Assembly (NCBI GenBank): GCA_963789175.1
Contig: CAWBJO010000007.1
Location: 372,001 to 436,000 of the forward strand
Length of the DNA: 64,000 nucleotides
Direction of reading: 5' to 3'
Source of the DNA: CAWBJO01 sp963789175
GTDB lineage: Bacteria; Pseudomonadota; Alphaproteobacteria; Rhizobiales; Aestuariivirgaceae
A program made the translations under genes and the position numbers. Below, one piece after another: positions 23,524 through 33,979 of the stretch. The first letter of the stretch is position 1, and each line of letters begins with the position of its first letter. The notes under the pieces were generated by a model. That model did no database searches. It saw only the letters and a program-made list of their open reading frames with translations, and had not been told where the DNA came from.

Positions 23524-24279
23524 TCAACAAACCTTGCATCCACCGTTCTCGCGAACGCCGGCCACCTGCTTGGCCAGCACGTCGTGCGTGACGTAGCCGG
23601 GCGTGATCTGGTCGTCGACGAGGAAGGAGGGCGTTCCGTTGATGCCCAGATCTTCGGCGAGCTTGTACGTGCGCTGCAGGACCTGGGCCACCGACTCGTC
23701 CTCCATATCCGCCTTGAGGCGCTGCATGTCGAGTCCGATCGACTGGGCGATCTGGAGAACGGTCGACTCATCCTTCTGGCCGGGCAGCTGGTTGAGGGCG
23801 AGGTGCATTTCGGCGAGCTTGTCCTGTCGCTTCGCCGCGAGAACGGCCTTGGCGGCGACAAGGGAACCCGGGGAGAGGATCGGAAACTCCTTGATCACCA
23901 GGCGGATGTCGCTGTCGCCGGCGAGCAGTGTGGCGAGTTCGGGGATGGCCTTCTTGCAGTAGCCGCAGTTGTAGTCGAAGAACTCGACGATGGTGATCGA
24001 TCCTTTCGGATTGCCGAGGACGAGATCGTCCGGCGAACGGAAGATGAGCTCGGCGTGGGTGGTGATCGTCGCCTTGGCCTTGGCTTCCGCCTCGGCCGTC
24101 TGCCGACGTTCCAGCTCCTCCAGTGCCTCCTTGACGATCTCGGGGTTCTTCATCAGGTAGTCCTTGATGAGCGCCTCGATCTCGGTGCGCTGGCCCGGGC
24201 TCAGCTCCTGCGCCGAAGCGGGCGTCAGCAGCGACACCACGCAGGCGACTGCGAGGACGGCTCGGCGTAGCGGGTTCAT
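23524..24279 (-). CDS. DsbA-family thiol:disulfide protein, exported
   Basis: A 251-residue periplasmic thioredoxin-fold protein. Signal peptide: MNPLRRAVLAVACVVSLLTP to ASAQ. A helical N-terminal part (residues ~25-75) precedes the thioredoxin domain with active site YNCGYCKKA and the cis-proline in GINGTPSFLVDD. It ends in CKVC, a second CxxC. The ATG at 24279 follows AAGGAG; the longer frame to 24333 would hide the signal. Similar proteins act in oxidative folding or metal tolerance. It lies 31 nt after the M48 protease gene in the same direction. Confidence 0.92.
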   Translation of the reverse strand: MNPLRRAVLAVACVVSLLTPASAQELSPGQRTEIEALIKDYLMKNPEIVKEALEELERRQTAEAEAKAKATITTHAELIFRSPDDLVLGNPKGSITIVEFFDYNCGYCKKAIPELATLLAGDSDIRLVIKEFPILSPGSLVAAKAVLAAKRQDKLAEMHLALNQLPGQKDESTVLQIAQSIGLDMQRLKADMEDESVAQVLQRTYKLAEDLGINGTPSFLVDDQITPGYVTHDVLAKQVAGVRENGGCKVC

Positions 24280-24310
24280 GCAATACTCCTTCGCGGCGAC
24301 TGCCACGTCT

Positions 24311-25699
24311 TCATGACTTCTTCTGATCGGCAAAGTTCAGGATGTCGTTGGCCCGCAGCCATTCCGGCGAGCCATGCTTGAGCTTCGCCGCGGCCGACTT
24401 GGCCTTCTTTCCGGCGAGCTCCTTGTCGCCGCGCAGCAAGGCCGCCTCGGCGGTTGCCAGGTCGGCCATGGGAATGCTGTTCAACCGCGCATGCGCAATC
24501 GCCATCTCGGCGTAAAGACGCGGCATGTCGCTCTCGGTGCGCTGCGCCGACTTGAGCACCTTCAGCGCCGCCTGTGCGCCCGCCTTGCCGCCTTCCTCGA
24601 GCAGCGCCTGGGCCAGCATGACGTCGATGAGCCCGTTGCCGTTCGATAGCTTGGAAGCCTTCTGCAGGGGAACGATGGCGTCGCGGCCGCGCCCGCTCTC
24701 GAGCAGCGCCTGGCCTTTGAGCTCCCAGAAATAGGCATAGTTGGGCTGCGACTCGATCAGCGAATTGATCTCCGGCAAGGCGTTCTTGAGATCTCCCATG
24801 CGGAAGGCGGCGATGGCGCGCGCGTAGCGGGCAGGCAGGCCGCGGTCGGACTTGGGATATTGCCGGTAAACGGTCTGCGGCGCGTTGAGGAAGCCGGCGA
24901 GCTTCGCCTGCATCAACTTGTGACGCAGGACGAGGTCGGGAGCATCAGTCTTGCCGTAATAGGGACTCTGCTTGACAGCCGACTCGAGATTGCGGATGCG
25001 CTCGAACGGCATGGGATGGGTCAGGACGTAGGGGTTGACCATCTTCAGCGAGCCCATGGTCTGGCTGGCCAGCTTCTGGAAAAGCTCGAGCATGCCGCGA
25101 CCCGACTGACCGGTGCCGTTCAGCAGCTTCACGGCTGCCTGGTCGGCGGCCGATTCCTGCGCGCGGGCGTAGGCCAAGAGGCTTCGCTGCGCGAGACCGC
25201 CCGAGCCGAAGAGCACCCCCATGCCGGCCTGGGTGCCGCCCGACTGGCCGGTCGCGGCACCGCCGACGACCGCAGCGGCGCCGATCAGCATGCCGATGAT
25301 GGCCTGCGAGCTCAGCTTGTCCATCTGCTGCCCCATGCGGGCGAGATGGCCGCCGGCGATGTGGCCCGTCTCATGGGCGAAGACGCCGATCACCTCGTTC
25401 GGCACCTTGGCCTGGGCGAGGAGACCCGTATTGATGAAGATGCGCTGGCCGCCGGCGACGAAGGCGTTGATGCCCGTCTGGTTGACCAGATAGACCTTGA
25501 CCGCGCCGTCCTTGAGACCCGCCGCGCGAAAGATCGAGCGGGTGTAGATGCGCATGAGGCTTTCGATCTCGGCATCGCGAACGAGCGGCAGGTTCGGACG
25601 TTCGGCCGCGGCGAGCACGCCCGGCTGCAGGACGGTCCAGGCGGCGAGACCGCAGGTCGCCGCGCGGCGCAGAAACGACTTCAACGGCCGTGCCTTCAT
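24311..25699 (-). CDS. M48-family periplasmic metalloprotease with TPR repeats (BepA-like)
   Basis: A 462-residue exported zinc protease. Signal peptide around ATCGLAAWTVLQPGVLAAAE. The zinc site is GVFAHETGHIAGGHLARMG, with the downstream Glu in RAQESAADQAAVK. A hydrophobic hairpin (AIIGMLIGAAAVVGGAATG) follows the motif. The carboxyl half (residues ~280-460) has TPR-like helices such as AFRMGDLKNALPEINSLIES. This is the layout of BepA, which checks assembly of outer membrane proteins. It leads the DsbA-like gene. Confidence 0.93.
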   Translation of the reverse strand: MKARPLKSFLRRAATCGLAAWTVLQPGVLAAAERPNLPLVRDAEIESLMRIYTRSIFRAAGLKDGAVKVYLVNQTGINAFVAGGQRIFINTGLLAQAKVPNEVIGVFAHETGHIAGGHLARMGQQMDKLSSQAIIGMLIGAAAVVGGAATGQSGGTQAGMGVLFGSGGLAQRSLLAYARAQESAADQAAVKLLNGTGQSGRGMLELFQKLASQTMGSLKMVNPYVLTHPMPFERIRNLESAVKQSPYYGKTDAPDLVLRHKLMQAKLAGFLNAPQTVYRQYPKSDRGLPARYARAIAAFRMGDLKNALPEINSLIESQPNYAYFWELKGQALLESGRGRDAIVPLQKASKLSNGNGLIDVMLAQALLEEGGKAGAQAALKVLKSAQRTESDMPRLYAEMAIAHARLNSIPMADLATAEAALLRGDKELAGKKAKSAAAKLKHGSPEWLRANDILNFADQKKS

Positions 25700-25781
25700 T
25701 CCATTGCTCTCCTTGCCGCTGTCTCAATCGCAAATACGGCGAGTTTGAGGCCAGTTTGTCGGCGCTGCCGACGCCGTGCCG

Positions 25782-28313
25782 CTAATCGTCGCCGCGCTTC
25801 TGCCACCAACCGGCACGCCGCGTTCCGCTCCGCTCGACCGTCGGCTCGGGCGGTGTCCATTTGCGCGCGGATTCGGGCGCCGGATGCTCCTCGTCGAGGT
25901 CGCCGCCCGTGTCGCGGCCCGGAACATCGGGCGGGCTTTCGGTATGCTCCTCGCGGGACGAGTTGAAGTGAGGCGATGAAATTTCGTCCGCATCGTCCGC
26001 CGCCCGGTCGCGCCCCTGGGGTGCGCCACTGTCGTCGGCCGGCTCTGCAGGTTCGGACCTTTCGAAGTCGGTCTCGGTGCGATCGTCCTCGCCGTCATCG
26101 CTCATCGCCTGGGATACGTTCGCCGGATCGTCGTCGGGATCCGCATCGCGAGAAGTGTGCTGCGGAGTGCCCCGGCCGTTGCCACCCGGCGAGCCTTCGC
26201 GGTTGCGCCTGCCGCCGCGCCGGCCGCGGCGTCGCCGACGGCGGCCGCGACCCTGCTCGGACTCCTCGCTGGTGCGCGGCGCCGAACCTTCGGTCTCCAT
26301 GGGTGCAGTCTCGTCCGGCGCTTCCGAGTCTTCGTCCTCCTCCTCCTCGACTTCCTCGGTACCCGGCTCCTCGACGAGCGCCGTCTCCATCTTGACCGGC
26401 CCGGTGAGCGCCTTGCGCTGCGGGGCGGCGCGCTCGGCGCCGCGCTCGATGACGCATTCGGCCGCCTTCACGGTGTCCGAAGGCACGATGTAGATCGAGA
26501 TGCCGTAGGACTGTTCGAGGAGCAGGACATGGTCGCGCTTCTCGTTCAGGATGTAGGACGCCACCTCGCGGAAGCAGTGGACCGTGAGGTTCTCCGGCCG
26601 CCGGCCGATGAGCTGCTCCTCGATGCTGCGCAGGACGGACAGGGCGCAGGAGGACACCGACCGCACGATACCGCGCCCTTCGCAATGCGGGCACGTCTTG
26701 GTCGATCCTTCGAGCATCCCCTGGCGGAGGCGCTGGCGCGACATCTCCAGGAGCCCGAAATGGCTGATGTGTCCCACCTGGATGCGCGCCCGATCGTGCT
26801 TCAGCGCCTCCTTGAGGCGACGCTCGACCGAGCGGTTGTTGCGCTTCTCCTCCATGTCGATGAAGTCGATGACGATGAGGCCGGCGAGGTCGCGCAGGCG
26901 AAGCTGACGGGCGATCTCGTCGGAGGCTTCGATATTGGTCCGGACCGCGGTGTCCTCGATGTTGTGCTCGCGCGTCGACTTACCCGAGTTGATGTCGATC
27001 GAGACGAGCGCTTCGGTCTGGTTGATCACCATGTAACCGCCGGAGGGCAGGGTCACGGTCTGGCCGAAAAGGGAATCGAGCTGGCTCTCCACGCCGAAGC
27101 GCGAGAACAGGGGGCGCGAGTCCTTGTAGGGCTTCACGTTGCGCGCATGGCTGGGCATGAGCATCTTCATGAAGTCCTTGGCGTCGCGATAGGCGTTCTC
27201 GCCCTCGACGAGCACCTCGTCGACGTCCTTGGTGTAGAGGTCGCGGATGGAGCGACGGATGAGATCGCCTTCCTCGTAGACGAGGGCAGGGGCGGTGGAA
27301 TTCAAAGTCAGGTCGCGGACGCTCTCCCACAGGCGCATCAGGTAGTCGAAGTCGCGCTTGATCTCGGTCTTGGTGCGCTGGGCTCCGGCCGTTCGGACGA
27401 TAAGTCCCATGCCGTCGGGCACCTCCACCTCGCGCGCCACCTCCTTCAGACGGCGGCGGTCGGTGGCCTCGGTGATCTTGCGCGAGATGCCGCCGCCGCG
27501 GGCGGTGTTGGGCATCAGGACGCAATAGCGGCCGGCGAGCGACAGGTAGGTGGTGAGAGCGGCGCCCTTGTTGCCACGCTCCTCCTTGACGACCTGGACC
27601 AGAATGACCTGGCGGCGCTTGATGACCTCCTGGATCTTGTAGTGGCGGCGGACCGGACGGCGCGAACGCTGCGGGACCTCTTCCAGGGCATCCTCGGCCC
27701 CGACCGAATCGATAACGCGGCTTTCCGCATCCTCCTCGACCGTCTCGACGGAGGAGGATACGGAGGTCGGCGCCTCCTCGCTGTGCGGGGCCGCGGCCGC
27801 CTCGACGGGCTCGGGAGCTCCCTCGGCCGGCTGGACGTCCGCTACGTCCGTGGAGACAGAGTCATCCTCAACCGCCTCGGCGACCTCAGCCGAGCTTTCG
27901 GGTTCGGCTTGGGAAACCGCCTCATCGGCCGGCTCCGACGTCTCCTCCTCGCGGCGCGGGCGGGACGGCTGCCGCGATCCGCCGTTCACCTCGGCCGATT
28001 CGAACTCCTCGTCGCTGCGGCGCGCCTCGTCCTGCTCCTGGCGAAGCAGGGCCTGACGGTCGGCAATCGGGATCTGGTAGTAGTCGGGGTGAATTTCGCT
28101 GAAGGCCAAGAATCCGTGACGGTTTCCGCCGTAGTCGACGAACGCCGCCTGGAGCGACGGCTCGACCCTGGTCACCTTCGCGAGATAGATATTTCCCTTT
28201 AGTTGCTTGCGGGCCGCGGATTCGAAATCGAATTCGTCAATCCGGTTGCCGCGCACCACCACAACCCGAGTTTCTTCGGGATGAGTGGCATCGACGAGCA
28301 TTTTGCTTCCCAT
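25782..28313 (-). CDS. rne: Ribonuclease E/G
   Basis: An 843-residue endoribonuclease that starts mRNA decay and processes rRNA. Seen: MGSKMLVDATHPEETRVVVV at the start, the S1 domain interrupted by a ~150-residue acidic insertion (residues ~85-230) common in alphaproteobacteria, catalytic aspartates in VSIDINSGKS and LIVIDFIDMEEKRNN, the zinc link CPHCEGRG, and a disordered carboxyl tail with an Arg/Gly patch (GRGRRRRRRGRRGGRR) for RNA and partner binding. It diverges from amiC across a 550-nt gap. Confidence 0.96.
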   Translation of the reverse strand: MGSKMLVDATHPEETRVVVVRGNRIDEFDFESAARKQLKGNIYLAKVTRVEPSLQAAFVDYGGNRHGFLAFSEIHPDYYQIPIADRQALLRQEQDEARRSDEEFESAEVNGGSRQPSRPRREEETSEPADEAVSQAEPESSAEVAEAVEDDSVSTDVADVQPAEGAPEPVEAAAAPHSEEAPTSVSSSVETVEEDAESRVIDSVGAEDALEEVPQRSRRPVRRHYKIQEVIKRRQVILVQVVKEERGNKGAALTTYLSLAGRYCVLMPNTARGGGISRKITEATDRRRLKEVAREVEVPDGMGLIVRTAGAQRTKTEIKRDFDYLMRLWESVRDLTLNSTAPALVYEEGDLIRRSIRDLYTKDVDEVLVEGENAYRDAKDFMKMLMPSHARNVKPYKDSRPLFSRFGVESQLDSLFGQTVTLPSGGYMVINQTEALVSIDINSGKSTREHNIEDTAVRTNIEASDEIARQLRLRDLAGLIVIDFIDMEEKRNNRSVERRLKEALKHDRARIQVGHISHFGLLEMSRQRLRQGMLEGSTKTCPHCEGRGIVRSVSSCALSVLRSIEEQLIGRRPENLTVHCFREVASYILNEKRDHVLLLEQSYGISIYIVPSDTVKAAECVIERGAERAAPQRKALTGPVKMETALVEEPGTEEVEEEEDEDSEAPDETAPMETEGSAPRTSEESEQGRGRRRRRRGRRGGRRNREGSPGGNGRGTPQHTSRDADPDDDPANVSQAMSDDGEDDRTETDFERSEPAEPADDSGAPQGRDRAADDADEISSPHFNSSREEHTESPPDVPGRDTGGDLDEEHPAPESARKWTPPEPTVERSGTRRAGWWQKRGDD

Positions 28314-28865
28314 TTTGGGTGTCCTTGGCGCGGCGTGGCCGCCTCATTCCATCGTGATCCGACCCGGGTACGGATCCTGTTTGGCGGAATGGCCACGCGC
28401 GCATCTGGGGAATGCCCGTCGAGCCCACAGTCGTCCTGACCGCCGCATCGTATCGGTGGGCGGGAGGAAGGGTGGCAGCAATCACAAGCATTCCGTTGTT
28501 ACCTTTGCCCCGGCCTCGGCCGGAGCGGTTCAATCTCGGCCGGATCGTTTCGATCTCCGGCACTGGCCACGCCCACATGGGCGGCGGCGAACACGCGACC
28601 CGTCGGGTACACATTGCCCGGACCCGGACTGGGAGCGAAAATTCCAAATCCCGCCGGGATCACAGGCCTATCGGCCGACCCCGGATCGGGTAGAAACAGT
28701 TCCTCTTTACGAGACGAAGCGTTTGTTTGGCAAGAACAATTCCTCCTGCGTGCCGGTACGGCCATCCTTCGTTGCCGAGTTGGTTGCCAAGCCGCTGAAA
28801 CCAATGGTTAACCAGAGGTGAATTACGGTGACCCGCCCTGTGGACGGGGCGGTTCCAGACCGGCC
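28314..28865. other. Divergent control region of rne and amiC
   Basis: About 550 nt without a credible gene. RNase E genes usually carry a long 5' untranslated region used for self-regulation, and this gap would fit that. Short inverted segments such as CCGGGTACGGATCC-like sequence near 28361 occur, but no promoter could be picked with confidence. A GTG at 28818 could lengthen amiC. Confidence 0.45.
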
Positions 28866-30245
28866 ATGAGACGAGAATCATCCATCAGTGGACCAGCGGC
28901 GAAGAGTGCCGGCCGGCGAGCCGCGCCATGGGCGTGCATTCTCGCATGCCTCGCGGCGCTCACCTTTCTCCAGACCGTGCCGGCGGACGCCGGCGAGGTT
29001 CCAAAAGCCCAGGGCGCCAGGCTCGGGGGGGATGACAAGCGCACGCGCTTCGTGGCCGACCTCACGGCACCCGTCCGGTTCAACGCCTATGTCCTGGCCG
29101 ATCCCTATCGCGTCGTCATCGACCTCGCCGAGGTGAATTTCCAGCTCCCCGACGGCATCGGGGAGAAGGGGCGGGGGCTCGTCAAAGCCTACCGCTACGG
29201 ACTGATCAGCAAGGGGAAATCGCGCATCGTCATGGACGCGACCGGGCCGGTGCTGATCGAGAAGTCCTTTTCGATCGGGCCCGAAAACGGCCAGCCGGCG
29301 CGCCTCGTCGTCGACCTCGTACCGACGACGCCCAAGACCTTCGCTCTCCTCGAGCAAAGGCAAAAGGTCGAGCGCACCGAGCAACGCCGCGACGAAGACA
29401 TGGAACCACAATCGCTCGCGGCTCAGCTGGACGAGGAGCCGAGCGAAGACACCCCGAAGCGGAGCGCTGCGGTCAACGTGCTGCGCGACATGGCCGAATC
29501 GCTCTTGAGCCTCGGCCCATCGCGCCAGCCGAGCGACGTTCCGCAAGAGCCGCAAAGACGCACGATCGTCATCGATCCCGGCCACGGCGGGATCGATCCG
29601 GGGGCGCTTGGCCGGCATGGGACGACGGAGAAGTCCGTGGTTCTCGCTTTCGCAACCGAGCTCAAGGCGCAGCTCGACGCCGGCGGGCGCTACCACGTCG
29701 CCCTCACGCGCGAGGACGACACGTTCCTAACCCTCAAGGATCGGGTGAAATTCGCCCGCGACCAGAAGGCGGATCTCTTCATCGCCATCCACGCCGATGC
29801 GGTCCGCAACATGCCCGTCCGGGGCGCGACGGTTTACACGCTTTCGGACACGGCCTCGGACGACGAGGCGGAGGCGCTCGCGCACAGCCAGAACCGGTCC
29901 GATCTCATCGCCGGCGTCGATCTCGGCGAGGAGAGCGATGAAATCACCGGCATCCTCATCGATCTCGCCCAGCGCGAGTCCAAGAACCACGCCATCCATT
30001 TCGCCAAGTCGGTGGTCGGCCGACTGAAGCCCATGATCGAGCTGACGAGCCGGCCGGTGCGGTCGGCGGGGTTCCGGGTGCTCAAGGCCCCCGACGTTCC
30101 CTCGGTACTCCTGGAGCTCGGCTATCTCTCCAACCCGGCCGACGAAAAGCTCCTGCGCTCGGAGGCCTGGCGCCGCAAGGTCGCCAAGGCGGTCGCCAGC
30201 GCGGTGAACATCTATTTCGGCGACACTCTGGCAGCCGGACAATGA
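28866..30245 (+). CDS. amiC: N-acetylmuramoyl-L-alanine amidase with AMIN domain
   Basis: A 459-residue periplasmic enzyme that cuts the amide between glycan and peptide in the cell wall during division. A basic N-terminus and a hydrophobic run (ACILACLAALTFLQTVPADA) form a long signal. The AMIN domain spans ~45-160 (RFVADLTAPVRFNAYVLADP). The Amidase_3 domain follows a linker: IDPGHGGIDPGALGRHGTTE, FIAIHADAVRN and VLLELGYLSNPADE give the zinc His and Glu residues. The start at 28866 is preferred to a GTG at 28818, though neither has a strong ribosome site. PBP1A follows. Confidence 0.94.
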   Translation: MRRESSISGPAAKSAGRRAAPWACILACLAALTFLQTVPADAGEVPKAQGARLGGDDKRTRFVADLTAPVRFNAYVLADPYRVVIDLAEVNFQLPDGIGEKGRGLVKAYRYGLISKGKSRIVMDATGPVLIEKSFSIGPENGQPARLVVDLVPTTPKTFALLEQRQKVERTEQRRDEDMEPQSLAAQLDEEPSEDTPKRSAAVNVLRDMAESLLSLGPSRQPSDVPQEPQRRTIVIDPGHGGIDPGALGRHGTTEKSVVLAFATELKAQLDAGGRYHVALTREDDTFLTLKDRVKFARDQKADLFIAIHADAVRNMPVRGATVYTLSDTASDDEAEALAHSQNRSDLIAGVDLGEESDEITGILIDLAQRESKNHAIHFAKSVVGRLKPMIELTSRPVRSAGFRVLKAPDVPSVLLELGYLSNPADEKLLRSEAWRRKVAKAVASAVNIYFGDTLAAGQ

Positions 30246-30342
30246 GCGAACGGCCGCCAATTCTTGGCCATATTCGGGGTCTAGCCCAGACGCGTGAAAT
30301 TCAGTCTAGGGGCTTAGCCGCCCCTCATGGTAATCGGACGGC

Positions 30343-32796
30343 ATGCTGCGATTCCTAGGGTTTCTCTTCGGCGCCGGTTTCATGATCTTCTGCGGCGTCG
30401 CCGTCGGGGCGGGATACATCATCTGGCAGACCCAGAAGGACCTGCCCGACTTCCAGCAGCTTGCCCGCTACGAACCTCCGGTGATGACCCGCATGCATGC
30501 GGGCGACGGATCGCTGCTCGCCGAATATGCGCGCGAGCGGCGCCTCTTCGTTCCGGTGAACGCCATTCCCCAGAAGCTGATCGAGGCGTTCATCTCGGCC
30601 GAAGACAAGAATTTCTACAGTCACGCCGGGCTCGACTGGCAGGGGATCGCGCGGGCGACGCTGGTCAATCTCCAGAACCGCCTGAGCGGCAACAGCCGCC
30701 GGCTCGTCGGCGCCTCGACCATCACGCAGCAGGTGGCCAAGAATTTCCTGCTCACCAGCGAACAGACGGCCCAGCGCAAGCTGAAGGAGGCGCTGCTCGC
30801 CCAGCGCATCGAGCAGACCTTCAGCAAGGACCAGATTCTCGAGCTCTATCTCAACGAAATCTTCCTCGGCTTCAACTCGTACGGCGTTGCCGCGGCGTCG
30901 CTGAACTACTTCGGCAAATCGCTGAACGAGCTCACCCTCGACGAGATGGCCTATCTCGCGGCACTGCCGAAAGGCCCCAACAACTATCATCCGATCAAGC
31001 AGCACGACAAAGCAGTCGAGCGGCGCAACTGGGTGCTCGCCCGCATGGCGGAGAACGGCTACATCTCGCCCGAGGACGAGAAGGCCTTCCAGGCGAAGCC
31101 GCTCACCACCAACCCGCGGCCGGCCGGCGCGCAATTCTTCGCCGCCGAATCCTTCGCCGAGGAGGCTCGCCGCGAGGTGCTCGAGCTCTACGGCGAGGAC
31201 AAGCTCTATTCCGGCGGACTGTCGATCCGCACGACGCTCGATCCGAAGCTGCAGATCATCGCCCGCCAGGCCCTAACGCGCGGCCTCCTCAAGTTCGACC
31301 GCCGGCACGGCTATCGCGGCCCGGTCACGACGATCGACGTCTCCGAGGGCTGGGCGGGCAAGCTCGCCAAGCTGAGCTTTCCCGCCGATCTCGCGCCGTG
31401 GCGGCTTGCCGTGGTGCTCGGCGTCGAGGAAAAGGCGGCGACCATCGGCCTGCAGCCGCAGGTCGGCGGCGACGGCAAGGGGGTAAAGGACGACCGCCAG
31501 GCCATCATTCCCTTCGACCTCCTGAAATGGGCACGGCGTTCCCAGCCGAACGGCTCGCTGGGCCCGGAGATCACGAGCGCCGGCGACGTGCTCAAGCCCG
31601 GCGACGTCGTATTCGCAGCGCCTGCGGCCGACAAGGGCAAGTACCACCTCGTCCAGATGCCCGAAATCGAGGGCAGCCTCGTGGCGATGGATCCGCACAG
31701 CGGCCGCGTGCTGGCGCTCGTCGGCGGCTTCTCATACGGCAAGAGCCAATTCAACCGCGCCGTCCAGGCAAAGCGGCAGCCGGGCTCGTCGTTCAAGCCG
31801 TTCGTCTACGCCGCGGCGCTCGACAGCGGATACACGCCGTCGTCGGTGGTGCTCGATGCGCCCCTCGAGGTGACGCTCGACAGCGGCGAAGTCTGGAAGC
31901 CGGAGAACTACACCAAGAAGTTCCACGGCCCGTCCACCCTTCGGCGCGGGATCGAGCTGTCGCGAAACGTCATGACCGTCCGGCTCGCCCAGGACCTGGG
32001 CATGAAGCGGGTGGCGGAGCTTTCAGAGCGGCTCGGAATCTACGACCACATGCTGCCGGTGCTCGCCAACTCGCTCGGCGCGGGCGAAACGACGCTGCTC
32101 AAGATGACCGCGGCGTACAGCATGATCGACAACGGCGGCAAGCGCATCACGCCGACCCTCGTCGACCGCATCCAGGACCGCTACGGACGCACGATCTTCC
32201 GCCACGACGCGCGCAAGTGCGACGGCTGCGCGGTGCCGGAATGGCATGACCAGCCGGAGCCGGAGCTGCTGGACAACCGCGAAGAGGTCATGAACCCCTA
32301 CACCGCCTATCAGGTCACCTCGATGCTCGAAGGCGTCGTGCAACGGGGCACCGGGCAGCGGGTGCGCGTCGTCGGCAAGCCGGTCGCCGGCAAGACCGGT
32401 ACCTCGAACGACGAGAAGGATGCGTGGTTCATCGGCTACACCCCCGATCTCGCGGTCGGCGTTTACGTCGGCTACGACAATCCGCAGCCGATGGGCGACA
32501 GCGCCACCGGTGGCGAGCTTGCCGCGCCCATCGTCGCCGATTTCATGCGGGTGGCGCTCAAGGACAAGGCGGCCATCCCCTTCCGGGTGCCGAGCGGCGT
32601 GCAGCTCATTCCGATCGATCCGTCGAGCGGCCAGCGCGCCGCCTATGGCGATCCGAACGTCATCCTCGAGGCCTTCAAGCCGGGCGAGGGACCGCCCAAC
32701 GAGACCGTCGTCATCGGTGCCAACTCGGCGCCCGCCGACGGCGAAGCGGCGGTGATCGATGGCGGGTTGACGGTGGGCACCGGCGGCCTCTATTAG
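30343..32796 (+). CDS. mrcA: Penicillin-binding protein 1A, bifunctional
   Basis: An 817-residue inner-membrane enzyme that polymerises and cross-links peptidoglycan. One N-terminal anchor (LGFLFGAGFMIFCGVAVGAG) is followed by the glycosyltransferase domain (SAEDKNFYSHAGLDWQGIAR, GASTITQQVAKNFLL) and an OB-like insert. The transpeptidase domain has QPGSSFKPFVYAAAL (SxxK), LSRNVMT (SxN) and AGKTGTSNDEKDAW (KTGT). It follows amiC by 97 nt and precedes prfB, a conserved alphaproteobacterial order. Confidence 0.97.
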   Translation: MLRFLGFLFGAGFMIFCGVAVGAGYIIWQTQKDLPDFQQLARYEPPVMTRMHAGDGSLLAEYARERRLFVPVNAIPQKLIEAFISAEDKNFYSHAGLDWQGIARATLVNLQNRLSGNSRRLVGASTITQQVAKNFLLTSEQTAQRKLKEALLAQRIEQTFSKDQILELYLNEIFLGFNSYGVAAASLNYFGKSLNELTLDEMAYLAALPKGPNNYHPIKQHDKAVERRNWVLARMAENGYISPEDEKAFQAKPLTTNPRPAGAQFFAAESFAEEARREVLELYGEDKLYSGGLSIRTTLDPKLQIIARQALTRGLLKFDRRHGYRGPVTTIDVSEGWAGKLAKLSFPADLAPWRLAVVLGVEEKAATIGLQPQVGGDGKGVKDDRQAIIPFDLLKWARRSQPNGSLGPEITSAGDVLKPGDVVFAAPAADKGKYHLVQMPEIEGSLVAMDPHSGRVLALVGGFSYGKSQFNRAVQAKRQPGSSFKPFVYAAALDSGYTPSSVVLDAPLEVTLDSGEVWKPENYTKKFHGPSTLRRGIELSRNVMTVRLAQDLGMKRVAELSERLGIYDHMLPVLANSLGAGETTLLKMTAAYSMIDNGGKRITPTLVDRIQDRYGRTIFRHDARKCDGCAVPEWHDQPEPELLDNREEVMNPYTAYQVTSMLEGVVQRGTGQRVRVVGKPVAGKTGTSNDEKDAWFIGYTPDLAVGVYVGYDNPQPMGDSATGGELAAPIVADFMRVALKDKAAIPFRVPSGVQLIPIDPSSGQRAAYGDPNVILEAFKPGEGPPNETVVIGANSAPADGEAAVIDGGLTVGTGGLY

Positions 32797-32823
32797 GGCG
32801 GCGAGTATCCGAGGGGCCATTGC

Positions 32824-33955
32824 ATGCGTGCCGAAATCGCCAACGTCGTCGATGAGATCAAGCAGTCGATCGCGCTGCTGAGGAGGCATCTTTGACATCG
32901 ACGCCGCACAGAAGCGCCTGGCCGAGCTGAACATCCGGGCGGAAGACCCGGCGCTCTGGAACGATCCCCAGAAGGCGCAGGCCGTCATGCGGTCGCGCCA
33001 GCAGCTCGAAGGACGCATCAGGACCATCCTCGATCTCGAGCGGTCCCTTGCCGACAACGCCGACCTGATCGAGCTCGGGGAGGCGGAGAACGACCACGGC
33101 ATCGTCGCCGAGGCGGAACGGGCGCTGATCGACCTCAGGGCGAGCGCCTCCAGCCACGAGCTCGAGACCCTGCTGTCGGGCGAAGCGGATGCGAACGACA
33201 CCTTCGTCGAAATCCACGCCGGGGCGGGCGGCACCGAAAGCCAGGACTGGGCGCGCATGCTGTCGCGCATGTACCTGCGCTGGGCGGAGCAGCACGACTA
33301 CAAGGTGGAGGTGATCGACGAGCACGAGGGCGAGGAGGCCGGCGTCAAGTCGATCACGGTGCTCGTCAAGGGACCGAATGCCTATGGGTGGCTGAAGACC
33401 GAGTCGGGCGTGCACCGGCTGGTGCGCATCTCGCCGTTCGATTCGAACGCCCGGCGGCACACCTCCTTCGCGTCGGTCTGGGTTTTCCCGGTGGTCGACG
33501 ATACGATCGACCTGGAGATCGCCGACAAGGACGTGCGCGTCGACACCTTTCGCTCCTCGGGCGCCGGCGGGCAGCACGTGAACACCACCGACAGCGCGGT
33601 ACGCATCACACACCTGCCCACCGGCATCGTGGTGGCCTGCCAAAGCGAGCGGTCGCAGCACAAGAACCGGTCGACTGCCTGGTCCATGCTGCGGGCGCGG
33701 CTCTACGAGCTCGAGCTCCAGAAGAAGCAGGAGAAGGTCGACGCCGCCAATGCCAAGAAGACGGAGATCGGCTGGGGCCACCAGATCCGCTCCTACGTGC
33801 TGCAGCCCTACCAGCTCGTGAAGGACCTGCGGACGGGAACGCAAAGCACCAATCCCGCGGCCGTGCTCGACGGGGACATCGACAGCTTCATCCATGCCTC
33901 GCTGTCGCAACGGATCCACGGCGGCGGACCGGGCGAAGTCGCCGATATCGATTAG
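32824..33955 (+). CDS. prfB: Peptide chain release factor 2, programmed +1 frameshift
   Basis: The first 23 codons (from ATG 32824) end AGG AGG CAT CTT TGA C at 32881-32896. The inner AGGAGG acts as a ribosome-binding spur, and slippage at CTT moves the ribosome +1 past the in-frame UGA, continuing as HLDIDAAQKRLAEL from 32894. The product is 376 residues. The UGA is read by RF2 itself, so the enzyme controls its own level. The main frame has the GGQ loop (RSSGAGGQHVNTTDSAVRIT) that triggers peptide release. This is a well-known mechanism, not an error. Confidence 0.97.
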
Positions 33956-33979
33956 GCGGTCGCGGACGTGCGAGCGGGG

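Noticed and set aside
26157..28202. A 681-codon frame opposite rne
   Set aside because: Antisense shadow of a conserved gene with no motif or ribosome site.
30327..32249. A 640-codon frame overlapping PBP1A on the same strand
   Set aside because: Low-complexity Arg/Gly/Pro composition; the PBP1A frame contains all catalytic motifs.
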